Below are positions 1 through 10,693 of a stretch of DNA of 64,000 nt, piece by piece. The notes under the pieces were generated by a model. The model ran no database searches. It was given only the letters and a program-made list of their open reading frames with translations, and had not been told where the DNA came from. Source of the stretch: Siphonodentalium dalli (Eukaryota; Mollusca; Scaphopoda; Gadilida; Siphonodentaliidae). Each line of letters opens with the position of its first letter. The stretch's first letter is position 1. The stretch covers positions 136,541,954 to 136,605,953 of the forward strand of contig CP136064.1 of the NCBI GenBank assembly GCA_032622095.1, written 5' to 3'. A program made the translations under genes and the position numbers.

Positions 1-1478
1 ACTTCTCATCAACTCATAGATCTATACAATCACCTGTGTCAATCTCTCGACATGTTCTATTTTTTGTGATATATCAAAGGCATTCGAGAGAGTTTGGCAC
101 AGGGGACTAATACATAAACTTTCAAGTTATGGAGTTCGTGGTAAATCTTTGAAATGGCTAGGAGACTATTTAAATAACCGACAGCAGCGCGTATTAGTTA
201 ACAACAGCTTTTCTAGCTACGAGATCACCCCACCGGGCGTGCCACAAGGTTAAATCCTAGGCCCTTTTCTATTTTTGGTTTACATCAATGATTTAGCAGA
301 CAACATCTGTTCTGTTACAAGAATGTACGCTGACGACACTTGCATTACTAACGAGCACCACGACCTAAATGAATTGGCGCAAACCATGAACAAGGATCTT
401 GAAAACATATCAAGATGGTCAAACAATTGGCTAGTCAATTTTCATCACTCAAAAACGATGGGCATGTCGTACTCATTGACTGCACATACTCCTAATTTAA
501 CCTTTAATAATGATACTATATCCTTTGTCGAGACACATAAACACCTCGGTCTTGAACTCCAATCAAATATGTCATGGAACAATCATATCAATGCAACTAT
601 TAAAAGAATAGCCTCGCGTTTATCACAACTAAGAAGATTTAAATACCAGCTCGATAGGAAGACCATAGAAAACATATATAAAACGTATATTTTACCATTA
701 TACGATTATGCCGATGTAGTATGGGCAAATGCACCTAAATATCAAATGGATAAATTTGAACGGTTACACATTGATGCAGCCAGAATAGTCAGTGGACTCA
801 CACGATCAGTCTCTGATATAAACACAATGAAAGAAGTAGGCTGGCCCCCACTGAGGAGGAGGCGTAAATTACACAAATTACAAACTATGTACAACATTAT
901 CAATCGGAATGCCCCTATTTATCTCACAAACATATTACCAGAATAGCTGACATATCAGAGTATGAATTCAGATATCCCGAAATTTTTTACACATATTTCA
1001 GAAACACTGAGAATTACAAAAAGTCATTTTTCCCTTCAACCATAAAAGCGTGGAATGACATGGCGTCCGTAATAACAGATGCCCCCACAATTTCAGATTT
1101 CAAAACCTATCTTAGAATAATTGACCCTGTCACTAGACCCCCGAGGTATTTCTACACGGGACGCAGGCAATGTAACGTACTTCACGCAAAATTACGGAAC
1201 TATTGCAGTGACCTAAAGTCTGATAAATTCCAAAACTACATATCTGACAGCCCACGTTGCGCATGCGGCAACCAATGCGAAGATGCATATCATTACCTTT
1301 CATGTGTTCCCTGTACCAATCAGAACGAATAGAAATGTATCATTCGCTACACAGAGAAGGGCTCAAATTAACACATATGAATGACTTACTTTCTGGCATC
1401 CAAAACATAGATATAAAACAAAATGTGAAATTGTTCAAAATAGTACAACATTTTATTACGGAAACTAAACGTTTTTGA
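1..1478 (+). pseudogene. Degenerate LINE ORF2: reverse transcriptase and C-terminus (5' part outside window)
   Basis: This is the 3' half of a non-LTR retrotransposon polymerase. Seen: a reverse-transcriptase block with FCDISKAFERVW near 62-97, GVPQG followed by ILGPFLFLVYIND near 236-290, and the catalytic YADD near 326-337. After it come a thumb region and a Cys/His knuckle, CACGNQCEDAYHYLSC, near 1258-1305. It is dead. There is a frameshift in the T-run at about 60-65. An in-frame TAA at 251-253 replaces the residue between GVPQG and ILGP. Another frameshift lies near 900-940, and one near 1305-1320 moves the C-terminus into the frame that stops at 1476-1478. The organisation fits the CR1/Jockey-like part of the LINE tree; that placement is inferred, not computed. 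The first half of the element lies left of the window. Confidence 0.9.
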
Positions 1479-1822
1479 CAAATGATATTAACTTAATTAA
1501 TAAGTAGGACATAAATATGTTTATTGTTGTTTATTGCTTTTTTCGACCTGGTACTTGCTCGGCCATAACAATGTTTTAAATAAACACAATCGACGTGTGC
1601 ACCCCCACCACCTTACATCATCCTTTCCTAACGATCCGCAAGATCATCCTTCACCAGTCACCATTCTCTCACATTCCACACAGCTGTAAATAAGTTACTT
1701 ATTGTGCCACTTTGTCAATTATGTAATTGTGTAACAATGTATACTGGAGAGGGGCTCATTAAGTTATGTAACTTGTGCCCCAATCCACTTTGTATTATTA
1801 CAAATAAAATATGTTTAAAGTA
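1479..1822 (+). other. 3' UTR and end of the first LINE
   Basis: Non-coding sequence directly after the LINE C-terminus. It ends with an AATAAA-type signal (CAAATAAAATATG, about 1800-1813), where the element probably stops. No poly(A) or clear target-site duplication is visible, so the right edge is approximate. Confidence 0.55.
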
Positions 1823-1863
1823 AATGGAGTCCATCTCATAGTATATTATTATGGGCCCATAGT

Positions 1864-2265
1864 AGTAGCCCATACAGACTCGAAAGTTGAAAAGTCAAAA
1901 GCATCTCTGTCTCTGGTGTCCCAAAAATTGGTGCCTCATTCCCAGAGCTCTAGTATATTTTATTAAAGGGACATCTCCTGCACAAATATATACCATTTCC
2001 ATGGTCATAGCAGGGGAATTAGGGATTACTGGGGGCTTGCTTCCCTCGTGGTGTACATGTACTTATTGAATAGAAATTGGGGGAAAACATATTTTCATAT
2101 TATCAGCATCCCTGTCCCTAAGAATTTGTGTCTCCATCCTAGAGATCTATTACATTTTATAAAAGAGACATATCCTGTACAGATCTATACCATTTCCATG
2201 GTCATAAAAGGTACCGGTATCTAGGGATCACTGGGGATTGCTTCCCTCATATGATGGGCCTATAT
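1864..2265. repeat. Diverged tandem direct duplication, unit about 200 bp
   Basis: Two copies are recognisable, about 1889-2045 and 2096-2250. They share landmarks in the same order: AGCATC-CTGTC, a CAGAG/TAGAG-TCTA stretch, ACAT-TCCTG, ATACCATTTCCATGGTCATA and the GGGATTACTGGGG/GGGATCACTGGGG block ending in GCTTCCCTC. A third partial unit seems to begin near 2255 (GGGCCTATATAGACTTGAG compared with AGCCCATACAGACTCGAAAG near 1868). The MITE at 2277 sits in that third unit. There is no coding potential. Confidence 0.6.
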
Positions 2266-2268
2266 AGA

Positions 2269-2731
2269 CTTGAGTGCAAGCCTGCAAATAGCGTGTCTGT
2301 CATTTGCAGAATGAGGTCCCCAGAGGGTGAATTTAGTGACGCTACACCGCATAGTGGACTAGCATCACTAAATTTACCCTCTGGGGACCTCATTCTGCTT
2401 AGGGCCCTCGACTGCTATGGCAGTCCTAGGATCAGATTGAAGTTCCCCAGTTGAAGTTGGTGATGTTCACCCATTTGGAGCCTCGATTATGGATTTTATC
2501 TTCTGCAAATTAGGGGATATAGAAACTTCCCAGATGGGAAAACGTAACTAAAAACAATGTTAATTTGATACCATAGTTACTTCCCAGAAGATGAAGCCTA
2601 AGCAGAATGAGGTACCCAGAGGGTGAATTTAGTTATGCTAGCCCGCTATGCAGGGTAGCATCACTAAACTCACCCTCTGTGGACCTCATTCTGCAAATGA
2701 CAGACACTCTATTTACAGGCTTGCTTGAGTG
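2269..2731. mobile_element. hAT-like MITE with 8-bp target-site duplication and two nested palindromes
   Basis: The element occupies 2277-2723 (447 bp). It is flanked by identical 8-bp direct repeats CTTGAGTG at 2269-2276 and 2724-2731. The ends are inverted: it starts CAAGCCTGCAAATAG and ends CTATTTACAGGCTTG, and the similarity runs about 75 bp inward. Each arm also contains its own palindrome, 2306-2398 and 2602-2694, built from GCAGAATGAGGT..CCAGAGGGTGA against its complement. No transposase ORF is present, so it is non-autonomous. Eight-base duplications are typical of the hAT superfamily; the assignment rests on that length alone. Confidence 0.85.
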
Positions 2732-3587
2732 ATGTGTTAGGCCTATGCCAATTAAAATTAATTCAGTGAGATCAATGCATTAATTTCTATTTCCACTTAA
2801 GCGTAAATGATATGTGATTAAACGTAAAATATTTGCACTCAAGCGCAAAAATTCATAAGTAATTGTATGTCATAATTTGCAAAGTTCTGTCAAATTCTAT
2901 TTAAAATATGACTATTTTCATAACGGTGATATTTGGTTAAATTTCATACCGAGTTATGTATAATCGAATTATTGAGGGATCGGGAGGGACTTGGATCATA
3001 CGAATGACATATATTCATTGCTCCAATTATCTCTTAACATGAGCAATACAAAATGAAGTCACATTTCCGAACTTGTTCCATACAGCAGAACCTGATCTAG
3101 AAGATATTAGCGAAAAAAAACGTCAAATTCCCTCTTTCAGCTCTCATTTTGACGACCATCTTGGGCGGGGAGTTCCAATTTTACCCTAATAATGTGGCAT
3201 TATATCTCTCAGAGTCATACGTACTGAATATGCCTAATTTTAAATCGTATATTTCATGGTAAAATTACTTGCGACATTTAGTAAATTATATAACCACGAA
3301 ACACTCTTTAAATTTGGAAAACCCCTTAAAAGAGGGGTTAAATTGAAATTCCAGCGTGGCTCCATATCTAATACCAATACGTATGTAAATATGTACATAT
3401 GTCCGCATATGTGCAAAGTTTCATGCTTTAGTCAGACAAATTAATAATTGTCTTGAAATTTCTATTTAATCTACTCCACTGTGTTATAGTGGACCATAGT
3501 GAATATTTATCGTCGTTTTATTTGCACCAAGTGAACTACTGCAAATCGTCACACCGACATGACATTGGGAATTCCCATGTTTATTTA
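2732..3587. other. Non-coding stretch
   Basis: AT-rich DNA with only short fortuitous frames. I see no gene, repeat array or clear element here. Confidence 0.5.
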
Positions 3588-3640
3588 TATACTAGCAGGG
3601 TTACTCGGCGTTGCCCAGGTTAATGTATGCTGTGGATATT
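3588..3640 (+). repeat. Head motif of an old interspersed repeat
   Basis: TATACTAGCAGGGTTACTCG followed by GCGTTGCCCAGG resembles the opening of widespread invertebrate interspersed repeats whose head reads like ACTAGC..ACCCGGCGTTGCCCGGG. From memory of such families, the tail is a GACA tract followed by TTCGCAAATATAGATATAGA. That tail occurs at about 6972-7028, so 3588-7028 may be one decayed element with internal expansion. This is an inference. Confidence 0.4.
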
Positions 3641-4088
3641 TGTTGGCAATAGAGAATGCTCTTGCTTAAAGTGTTATACGTTTTCTCATAAATTGTATAT
3701 TCAAATAGCATCACACAACATGATTATTACAGTCATGGAATATAAGTAGTGGCTCACCTTGTCACTTGTCATTCTGTTTATCGCGATTAATCAGTTCCAC
3801 CAATAATGAAGTATTTATTTATTTACAACTGCGTATACATTAGACGTTATAATATGATACATGAACACCATGAACACATTAGTTCGATAAAAGATGATAA
3901 TTGGGTTGTACATATTGAGATGTATCAATCAATCTAGTGGGTTGGACTAAGATCTCGAGGACACCTGGCTATCATATCTCCATGAAGATACAGATGTTTC
4001 AAAGAAATTTCCAGGTGCCCCTCTGTTCATGGCGCTATATATTGGCTAAATATTCTTAGTTTAAACGAAATGTTGCTGCGCAGATATA

Positions 4089-4467
4089 TCAGCTACACGT
4101 GCCAGGCACAGAGCGAGATTTTGAGTTGTTTATGTCAGTCGATGAGTCTGTTCTAAAACCCTTGTCAGATGTCAGTACTGGTAGGATCCTGAAAAGTCTT
4201 GTGCTACTAACTGCATTTTCTTGTATATCAGAAGAAACTATATTTGACTGCACACTGTGACCACTATTTTTGAACAGGCCTTCCATATCTCTTGACAAAT
4301 TGAAACTTTTTGTGGAAACTGTATTGAATGGAACAGAGGTGTGCAAATTCTATTATGTGATCTTGGGTCTTTGGCCCGTTTCAAGAGGGGTGCAGTTGGA
4401 AATCAATGGACATCCTCCGTCAGCGGAAACCCTCAAAAGATATATGTCCCCACACATATCCATATAG
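4089..4467. other. Possible decayed coding stretch, unidentified
   Basis: Between about 4080 and 4467 the plus strand reads open apart from one stop near 4257, and the minus strand has an 85-codon frame at 4089-4346. Neither product resembles a family I recognise. The plus frame runs for about 60 codons, meets the stop, then continues to 4467. A fossil exon or chance frames are both possible. I give no function. Confidence 0.15.
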
Positions 4468-5279
4468 TAGCTCAGCGATTATGTCAAACAATCCAAAATG
4501 GAATTACGAAGTCAATTGTTGAAACAGGCGATAATATTGATGGATCATAACTCGAGTGCGTGAACGGTTACCAGTGTGTCCCTTATAGAGATTAGTTAAC
4601 GGATACCGATGGCCACCAATCAAGGTGAACACATATCACCAACTGGCGATAAAATATCAGCGCGCTGCCTTCATCGGATATTTTCCGGTATTATTTATTT
4701 GATTGGTCAAGTAAGTCACATGGGCATACCTGATATTTTCTTGCCCGCCATGTCTACGCGCCCTAATTGTGTGTTGTTAGATATTAGTTGAACAATGAAT
4801 ACTATTAAATTAAAATAGAACATTAATTTTGCATCGGTCAACATTGATTATGAATCCATATCTATTAAAACGGAACTGTCTCTTATTGAATCCAAGAACG
4901 ATTATTGGTTTGGAAATAGAGACTACTGTTTTCACAAACCACTATTAACTTTTATTTCATGTAATTTCCGACCGAATGGCTGCCCATAACAGCCAGCAAA
5001 GCCATTGGATATACTTTTGAGATTACTGATCAGCCTCCCGATAGTCATCCGACTCGACTTTAGCTATCGGTGTGCTGACTAATTTTTTTTATTATATATA
5101 TGCAATCCTCTGACGGTTCGAGGTCTCTCAGTTTGCACGAATATTTGTATCTCTTCAATAGAATGATAAATATACGTTTAATGCTTCTTCTAGTTATCTC
5201 TTTTTGCTAACTCATTGTGTGAATGCCTTGATTGCCATTCCCATATAAATATGACTGTTAAGATTATATGTGGATATCG
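4468..5279. other. Non-coding stretch
   Basis: AT-rich intergenic or old repeat sequence. Nothing specific is recognisable apart from short chance frames. Confidence 0.4.
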
Positions 5280-5647
5280 GCGAATAGCAATCTTATCAAT
5301 GATAATGCATATCCGCTCGCCATCCGTGACGCAAACGACACCAAATGTGATTTAATTCATGGTATATCATTAGAGAATAACGTGTATGAATTTGGTAGAA
5401 TTTGGTTTATTAATCCATTGTTGATGCAACGCTGACTCGAACAACGCCATATTGCGAAGGTGGTTATGTATTCCTTTGGTGGAAATCAGCGACAAAACTA
5501 TTTCACCATATTTTTTAAATTTCCCCTCCCACCAACAGCGTCATTTTAGAACATTTTAACCCGCACCATTATCTTCCTTGTAAAAAGTTACCCCTCTTAG
5601 AACGCCTTGGTGGCATCTCGATTGTACCGCGTGAAGTTATATATAGA

Positions 5648-5682
5648 ACGCACACAGACAGACAAAAAGACAGACAGACAGC
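5648..5682. repeat. GACA microsatellite (first)
   Basis: Interrupted (ACAG)n tract, ACACAGACAGACAAAAAGAC and onward. It marks the tail of the first unit block. Confidence 0.7.
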
Positions 5683-6971
5683 ACGATTTTATTTCTTGTA
5701 TCATTTGAGAAGAACGTGTCTGAATTTGATGGTAATTGGTACTAACAATATTTTGTATCAGTTTTGGTGACACTCCCGTCCCTATTTCGGACTCAAGCTG
5801 CACACACTAAGACTCATTAGAGATTAGAGATGCATATATATGAAATTGGTGAAAATTGGCGAGTATACAATTTCGTATCAAATTTAAGGTCCCCATATCT
5901 CTCACCCATAGGGCACCAATTTGGTGTATCTAAACCACACGATAAGATTACTCGTATCACGGAGAAGAATATGTATCAATCTGGTGGAAATCGGCACTAA
6001 ACATATAGATATATTTTTTTGTCCCTCTCATCTCTATACACCACTGACTCGAATGGCCCTACTTGTGACATCCTTAGACCACACGATTACACTCCTGAGA
6101 TCATGGAGATGATTGTTTATAAGTTTGGTGATAATCGGCGACTAAACAATTTTTTTTTATCAAATTTGGTGCCAATCCCTCCCCTCTCCATCTCTCACCC
6201 AAACAGCACCACTATGGCGTCTTTAAATCACGATTAGATTCCTCGTATCATGGATAAGAACGTGTATCAATTTGGTGGAAATTGGCGCTAAAAAAAATTG
6301 TGCATCAATTTTGGTGCCCCTGTCCCTTTCAATGCAACCCTGACTCGAATGAGGCCACATTTGACAGATAAAGGCCACACCATTAGACTCCTCATACCAT
6401 GGGGATGATTTTGTATAAGTGTGGTGGCAATCGGCGACTTATTATCAAATTTAGTGCCCACCCCCTCCCAATCTCTCATCCAAAAACAACAATTTGGCGT
6501 TGTTAAATCGCACAATTAGATTCCTTGTCAATTTGGTGGAAATCGGCGCTAAAATTAGTTTTTATCAATTTTGGTGCCCCTATCATCCCTGATTCAAACG
6601 ACGCCACTTTTGACATATTTAAACCACATCGTTGGATTCTTCATATCATGGGGATGATTATATGTAAGTTTCGTGGCAATCGGTAAGCGAAAAAAAAATC
6701 TGCCCCCCCCCCTTCCGGGCACCCCTGACGCGAACGGCGCGACTTTTGCCATATTTAAACCACGCCATTAGATTCCTCATATTATGGGGATGATTATATA
6801 TAAGTTTGGTGGCAATCGGCGACAAATTATTTTTCTGCCCCTCCCCCTTTTCTGCCCCTGACAACAACGGCGTCACTTTAGAAAATTCTAACCCCGACCA
6901 TTATCTTTCTCGCAAAAAGCTTCTCCTAGTGGACCCCTTTGGCATCATCTAGATGGTCCCCTGTGAATTTC

Positions 6972-7028
6972 TATAGAACACAGACAGACAGACAGACATA
7001 CAGACATTCGCAAATATAGATATAGATT
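6972..7028. repeat. GACA microsatellite and repeat tail (second)
   Basis: CAGACAGACAGACAGACATA then CAGACATTCGCAAATATAGA and TATAGAT. This is a characteristic terminal arrangement and marks the right end of the composite repeat. Confidence 0.7.
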
Positions 7029-8224
7029 TCTGACGTCACATGAATACAGTTTCTTCAAACATCGCCATCAGAGACCCCTAGCGTTTTTTCACGTTTTAAT
7101 CATTGATTTCGAATTCCTAATCATTGGTTTGATCGGAAATAGTAGATTGCGCAATTAGATATTGAATTGAAAGAACGTCATTAATTTTTCATTGGTGATA
7201 ATTTATATCTTTTAAATATAAGAATGACAATAATGTCTATTAGTTTTATAACGATAATCATTGATCGTGGGAAATTGTCTATTGGTTTGAAATATCTTTA
7301 TTGATTAAGAAAATATGGCTATTGAAACGGAATGTACGTTTATTGAATATGCGCGAATCTTACTAAGGGCGCGTACACATAAAGCTGCAAGAAAATATCT
7401 GCAAGAAAATATCAGGTAAAATTGCACACTGATATTTTCTTGCTGTAAAGATTACGCCCGTGAGAACGCGGCGGTTTAGACGGCGTTGATTGAGCTCAAT
7501 CAGAACAGTATTAGTCATGCTGGTTCAAGTGAATTGTATCCGGTAAATAACCTATAGTCCATTTTGCCAATTCATATATAGCTTTGGGAAATTTCCAACT
7601 GTTGACATATATTACCGAAATCGGTGGGATTAGACACACACCGACCTGTAGCAACGTTGCTGATCTCATGCATAAAGGCCTTCTTCATAATGAGAAAGTG
7701 GTCACGTTATTTGGAAATTTGGAAATGTTATAATTTCATAGTGCATGTATATGTGGGGTGGCAAAATGTTATTATGGTTTTGTGGCAAATCGGATGACCC
7801 CACCTCCATTGAGACCCCATATGAAGTTTTCAGGAGATTGTGAATTTTGTTCTCATGTTCACTTTGGACCAGTCTATTGCTAGTGTTGAAGAGATATGTA
7901 CTACCTTCAAGTTGGAAACTATTCGTTCAGACATAACATAATATAACGTGTATGAGATAGATGCTGTATTTATACTTTGCAAAAATAGTTAAATGAACAA
8001 TTTAAATAATAACTTAGGACCCAAACTTGAAACGTGTAGAGTTTTTATACCTCTTTTGAACAAACTTCCACCCCAATAAAAATGCGCTTAGATAGGAAGC
8101 TATGGACGAATCCAAAAGTAATGTCAACTAAATTAACCTGGAAACAGAAGCAGATAATATAAACAAAACACGCTCGATTAATAGATTATCAAAACAAACA
8201 TAGTATTTCGTGAAATAAATGGGA
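7029..8224. other. Non-coding stretch containing one hairpin
   Basis: No gene is seen. The only notable structure is an inverted repeat at 7401-7443, listed separately. Confidence 0.5.
7372..7468. repeat. Short inverted repeat, MITE-like
   Basis: A perfect 15-bp inverted repeat, GCAAGAAAATATCAG (7401-7415) against CTGATATTTTCTTGC (7429-7443), with a 13-nt loop. Weaker outer similarity extends it (GGGCGCGTACACATAAAG on the left, TGTAAAGATTACGCCCGT on the right). It could be a minute foldback element. No target duplication was identified. Confidence 0.5.
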
Positions 8225-8440
8225 AATGGGCTGTCGCGAAATTATCGGAAAGTTGTCGGCAATACGCAGTATCACTTTCGGGAAATTATCGGGAACTAGC
8301 TAATTTACTTTCGGAGTTTTATCGGAATATTTAGATGCCTTATCGGTAAATTTTCGGGAAATCGGCACTGCTCTATCGGAATCGATCGGGAAAGTTAAAA
8401 TATAGTTTTCGAGCTGTCGGGAAAGTTATCGGGATCCCGA
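8225..8440 (+). repeat. Cluster of TATCGGGAAA-type short motifs
   Basis: About fifteen variants of (T)ATCGG(G)AA(A) or TTTCGGGAAA occur at irregular spacing, for example ATTATCGGAAAG, TTTCGGGAAATTATCGGGAA, TTTTCGGGAAATCGG and GTCGGGAAAGTTATCGGGA. All are in the same orientation. It looks like a decayed minisatellite or a clustered binding motif. Confidence 0.55.
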
Positions 8441-9121
8441 TAGTAGTTTAATTATCTGCGACATTTTGAACACCTTTCATCTTCCGAGCAAGCATCCTGG
8501 CAAGGTGAACACCTTTTGTAGCCGTTATCACGTTGGAAAAGTTAATTTTGCGTACACACGAAATCAAAGAATATACATTTGTGGTCATTGGGCATTGGTG
8601 GTCCACATCTGTTTGCCGCAAATATGTTGATGTTTGTCCATATCTCGTTTGATGATGATGATTAATTTTTTACAGGTGATACACTTGTGGTAAGTATCAC
8701 ATTGTGAAATGCCATTTAATGCAGGTAATGTGGGTTTTATTTTACAGTACAGTTCATCGTCGACCTTGCAGCCTTCTGTTTTTGCAAGTTATGCAATAGT
8801 CATCGCACGATTGTTGCTCTCTGTTACGTCATGCCTCCCGATGGCGGATATTAGCATTATTAGACTAATCCACGCATGCGCGAATAGTTAAACGGCAAGT
8901 GATTTCTGAAGAAAATTATCGATCAAAAACAACATTTAAAAGGATCCTATCTGCGATAATTCTTGTTTATTCACCCTCTGTGATTATGAGGAGTAAAATG
9001 TGATGGACAATTCTTAGATGAAAGGTACGGACACCAATTTATATGACTGTAAACAAATACCGTTAGAATATTTTGAATTCAAACAGAAAGTCAGCCCAAT
9101 CGAATAATCAAAACAACAAAC
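8441..9121 (+). other. Upstream region of the 9.1-14.4 kb LINE, presumed 5' UTR in part
   Basis: No gene is seen. The LINE 5' end should lie here or further left, but no target duplication or promoter is recognisable. The ORF1 start is preceded by AACAAACATGG, a favourable eukaryotic start context (A at -3, G at +4). Confidence 0.35.
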
Positions 9122-10693
9122 ATGGCGACCGCCAGTGACAATGTAAACACTGACATAACGACCGATCTACCGTCTGTGATTTCCGATAGTCTGAACATTG
9201 CAAACTCCCAACAAATCGTCACCAACGACACAACGGTGGATACTCCAAATAATGGATCGCAGTCATTGGACTTTGACATTTTTCGAAACAAAATAAACAG
9301 CGCGGTGTTCAGCTTCACTGATCCAGAAAACGATTGCCCAGCCACAAATGTTTCGCAAGGTATGCTGGTTGACCTAGACACTGGAAAATCGAGTGATAGC
9401 TACTCGGTGCACAGCACTTATAATTATCCACTACAAAAGCCTGACCATAGTGAACTAGTGACCGCTTTCGATGGCGAAGACATGTCGACGCTAAGAAACA
9501 CAAATGACCCAGATCAAAAGCTGGACATGATAATAAGTCTTCTGGCTGCAGTGCACACAAATATGAAAAACATAAATGATGTGAACCAGAATGTTAACCA
9601 TAATATGACAAATGTGAACCACAAACTGAGCAATATTGAACTGGCTGTCAATTCTCTAACTGGTAGAGTGGCTGATATGGAAAACAAGCAATCGGGGTTA
9701 GAACGGAACTTGCAGCACACAAATGCAGCGAACTCAATTCTACAATCCCACTCAATAGAGTGCATCAAAAGGAGTGCCCGTGTTGAACTTCTAGAAAGGA
9801 GAACTATGTATGTACTCGAGCAGGTTACCAGTATGCAAATGGAACAAATGCTAAACAATCTTCTGTTCACTGGAATTGATGAACTCGAAAATGAAGGTGG
9901 TTACAATATACGTGTGACAACAGAAACAATATTGGTAGAGTTCCTTCAACAAATGCTTGATATTAAACACAACATCGAATTCGAACAAGTAAAACGTCTA
10001 GGGAAGTATGAGCACGGGAAAAGAAGGCCAATCCTAGTCAAATTTCTCAGATTGAAGGACAAGGAATTCGTGCGAAAGCAGAATGGCGCTTTAAGAAATA
10101 CCAACTATTATATCAACGAGCAGCACCCAGCCGTGGTTAACAGCTACCGCAAAAACACACTCAATCCTCTGGCCAAGGAGGCCCGTGACAAAGGTAACTC
10201 AGCCAAGGTAGTGTCTGATAGACTATATGTCAACAATGAACTAGTTACACCACCGATCAAACCCGTTTACCGCATGGAGAAACAATTCCCTAGCTTGGAA
10301 CAAGCGCTGTCGACAAACCGTAGTGTTAACACAGGAGGGGAAAGCTCAAAAACCTCCAAATTGGACACTAACCAAAAGCCGCAGCAGCGACAACAACAAC
10401 AACAACAACAACATAAACAACCGCCACCGAAACAACAACAAAAACAACGAACGACCATGACCTTTCCATCTAAGGGCACCAGAGGTGGCAGACATCAGTC
10501 GAACTCGCCAAAACAACAGCGACGTAACAATAACAATGGACAGTCTAATCGCCGTAAAACTCAGCTCACACACAGTGACCCAGATTTACAGGCCACACAA
10601 AGTGGGCCAAGTGATAAGCGCGCATCCACAACAGGAGACTCTAGACCTGTGATACAATTCTCACAACCGACACAAGGGACTGCTAAGACATAG
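9122..10693 (+). CDS. LINE ORF1 protein: coiled coil, RRM-like/C-terminal domain, Q/N/R-rich tail (523 aa)
   Basis: ORF1 proteins of this type bind the element's own RNA and act as chaperones in the ribonucleoprotein. Residues 1-140 are acidic to neutral and low in order. About 140-240 is a heptad-like coiled coil with many Asn/His (VNHNMTNVNHKLSNIELAV). About 243-375 matches the L1-type ORF1 RNA-binding fold: NNLLFTGI, then VKRLGKYEHGKRRPILVKF, KDKEFVRKQ, YYINEQHP and DRLYVNNEL. From about 385 the tail is rich in Gln, Asn, Arg and Pro (CAA repeats near 10394-10412), which suits nucleic-acid binding. The ATG at 9122 is chosen for its good context and because the frame has no earlier homology. 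No internal stop is present. ORF2 follows in the same frame after the TAG at 10691-10693. Confidence 0.85.
   Translation: MATASDNVNTDITTDLPSVISDSLNIANSQQIVTNDTTVDTPNNGSQSLDFDIFRNKINSAVFSFTDPENDCPATNVSQGMLVDLDTGKSSDSYSVHSTYNYPLQKPDHSELVTAFDGEDMSTLRNTNDPDQKLDMIISLLAAVHTNMKNINDVNQNVNHNMTNVNHKLSNIELAVNSLTGRVADMENKQSGLERNLQHTNAANSILQSHSIECIKRSARVELLERRTMYVLEQVTSMQMEQMLNNLLFTGIDELENEGGYNIRVTTETILVEFLQQMLDIKHNIEFEQVKRLGKYEHGKRRPILVKFLRLKDKEFVRKQNGALRNTNYYINEQHPAVVNSYRKNTLNPLAKEARDKGNSAKVVSDRLYVNNELVTPPIKPVYRMEKQFPSLEQALSTNRSVNTGGESSKTSKLDTNQKPQQRQQQQQQQHKQPPPKQQQKQRTTMTFPSKGTRGGRHQSNSPKQQRRNNNNGQSNRRKTQLTHSDPDLQATQSGPSDKRASTTGDSRPVIQFSQPTQGTAKT

Larger units (their letters stand above)
5280..7028 (+). 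repeat. Degenerate tandem repeat, about ten units of roughly 100-200 bp, ending in GACA tracts
   Basis: The same phrase recurs in order: (C)TGACTCGAA.GGCG.CAC, TTTGACATATTTAAACCAC, ATTAGA.TCCTCATATCATGG, GGATGATTATATATAAG, TTTGGTGGCAATCGGCGAC, ATTTTTATCAA.TTTGGTGCCC. Clear units lie near 5422, 6044, 6175, 6330, 6465, 6590 and 6725. Two tail-type blocks (TCTTCCTTGTAAAAAG and TCTTTCTCGCAAAAAG, followed by GAACGC or GAACAC and then GACAGACAGACA) lie at about 5570-5690 and 6897-7028. The presence of two tails suggests two tandemly joined or nested copies of one repeat family. No protein frame survives. Confidence 0.7.

Noticed and set aside
10267-10573. Minus-strand Cys/Leu-rich frames opposite ORF1
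   Set aside because: Shadows of the CAA (Gln) repeats in the plus-strand ORF1.
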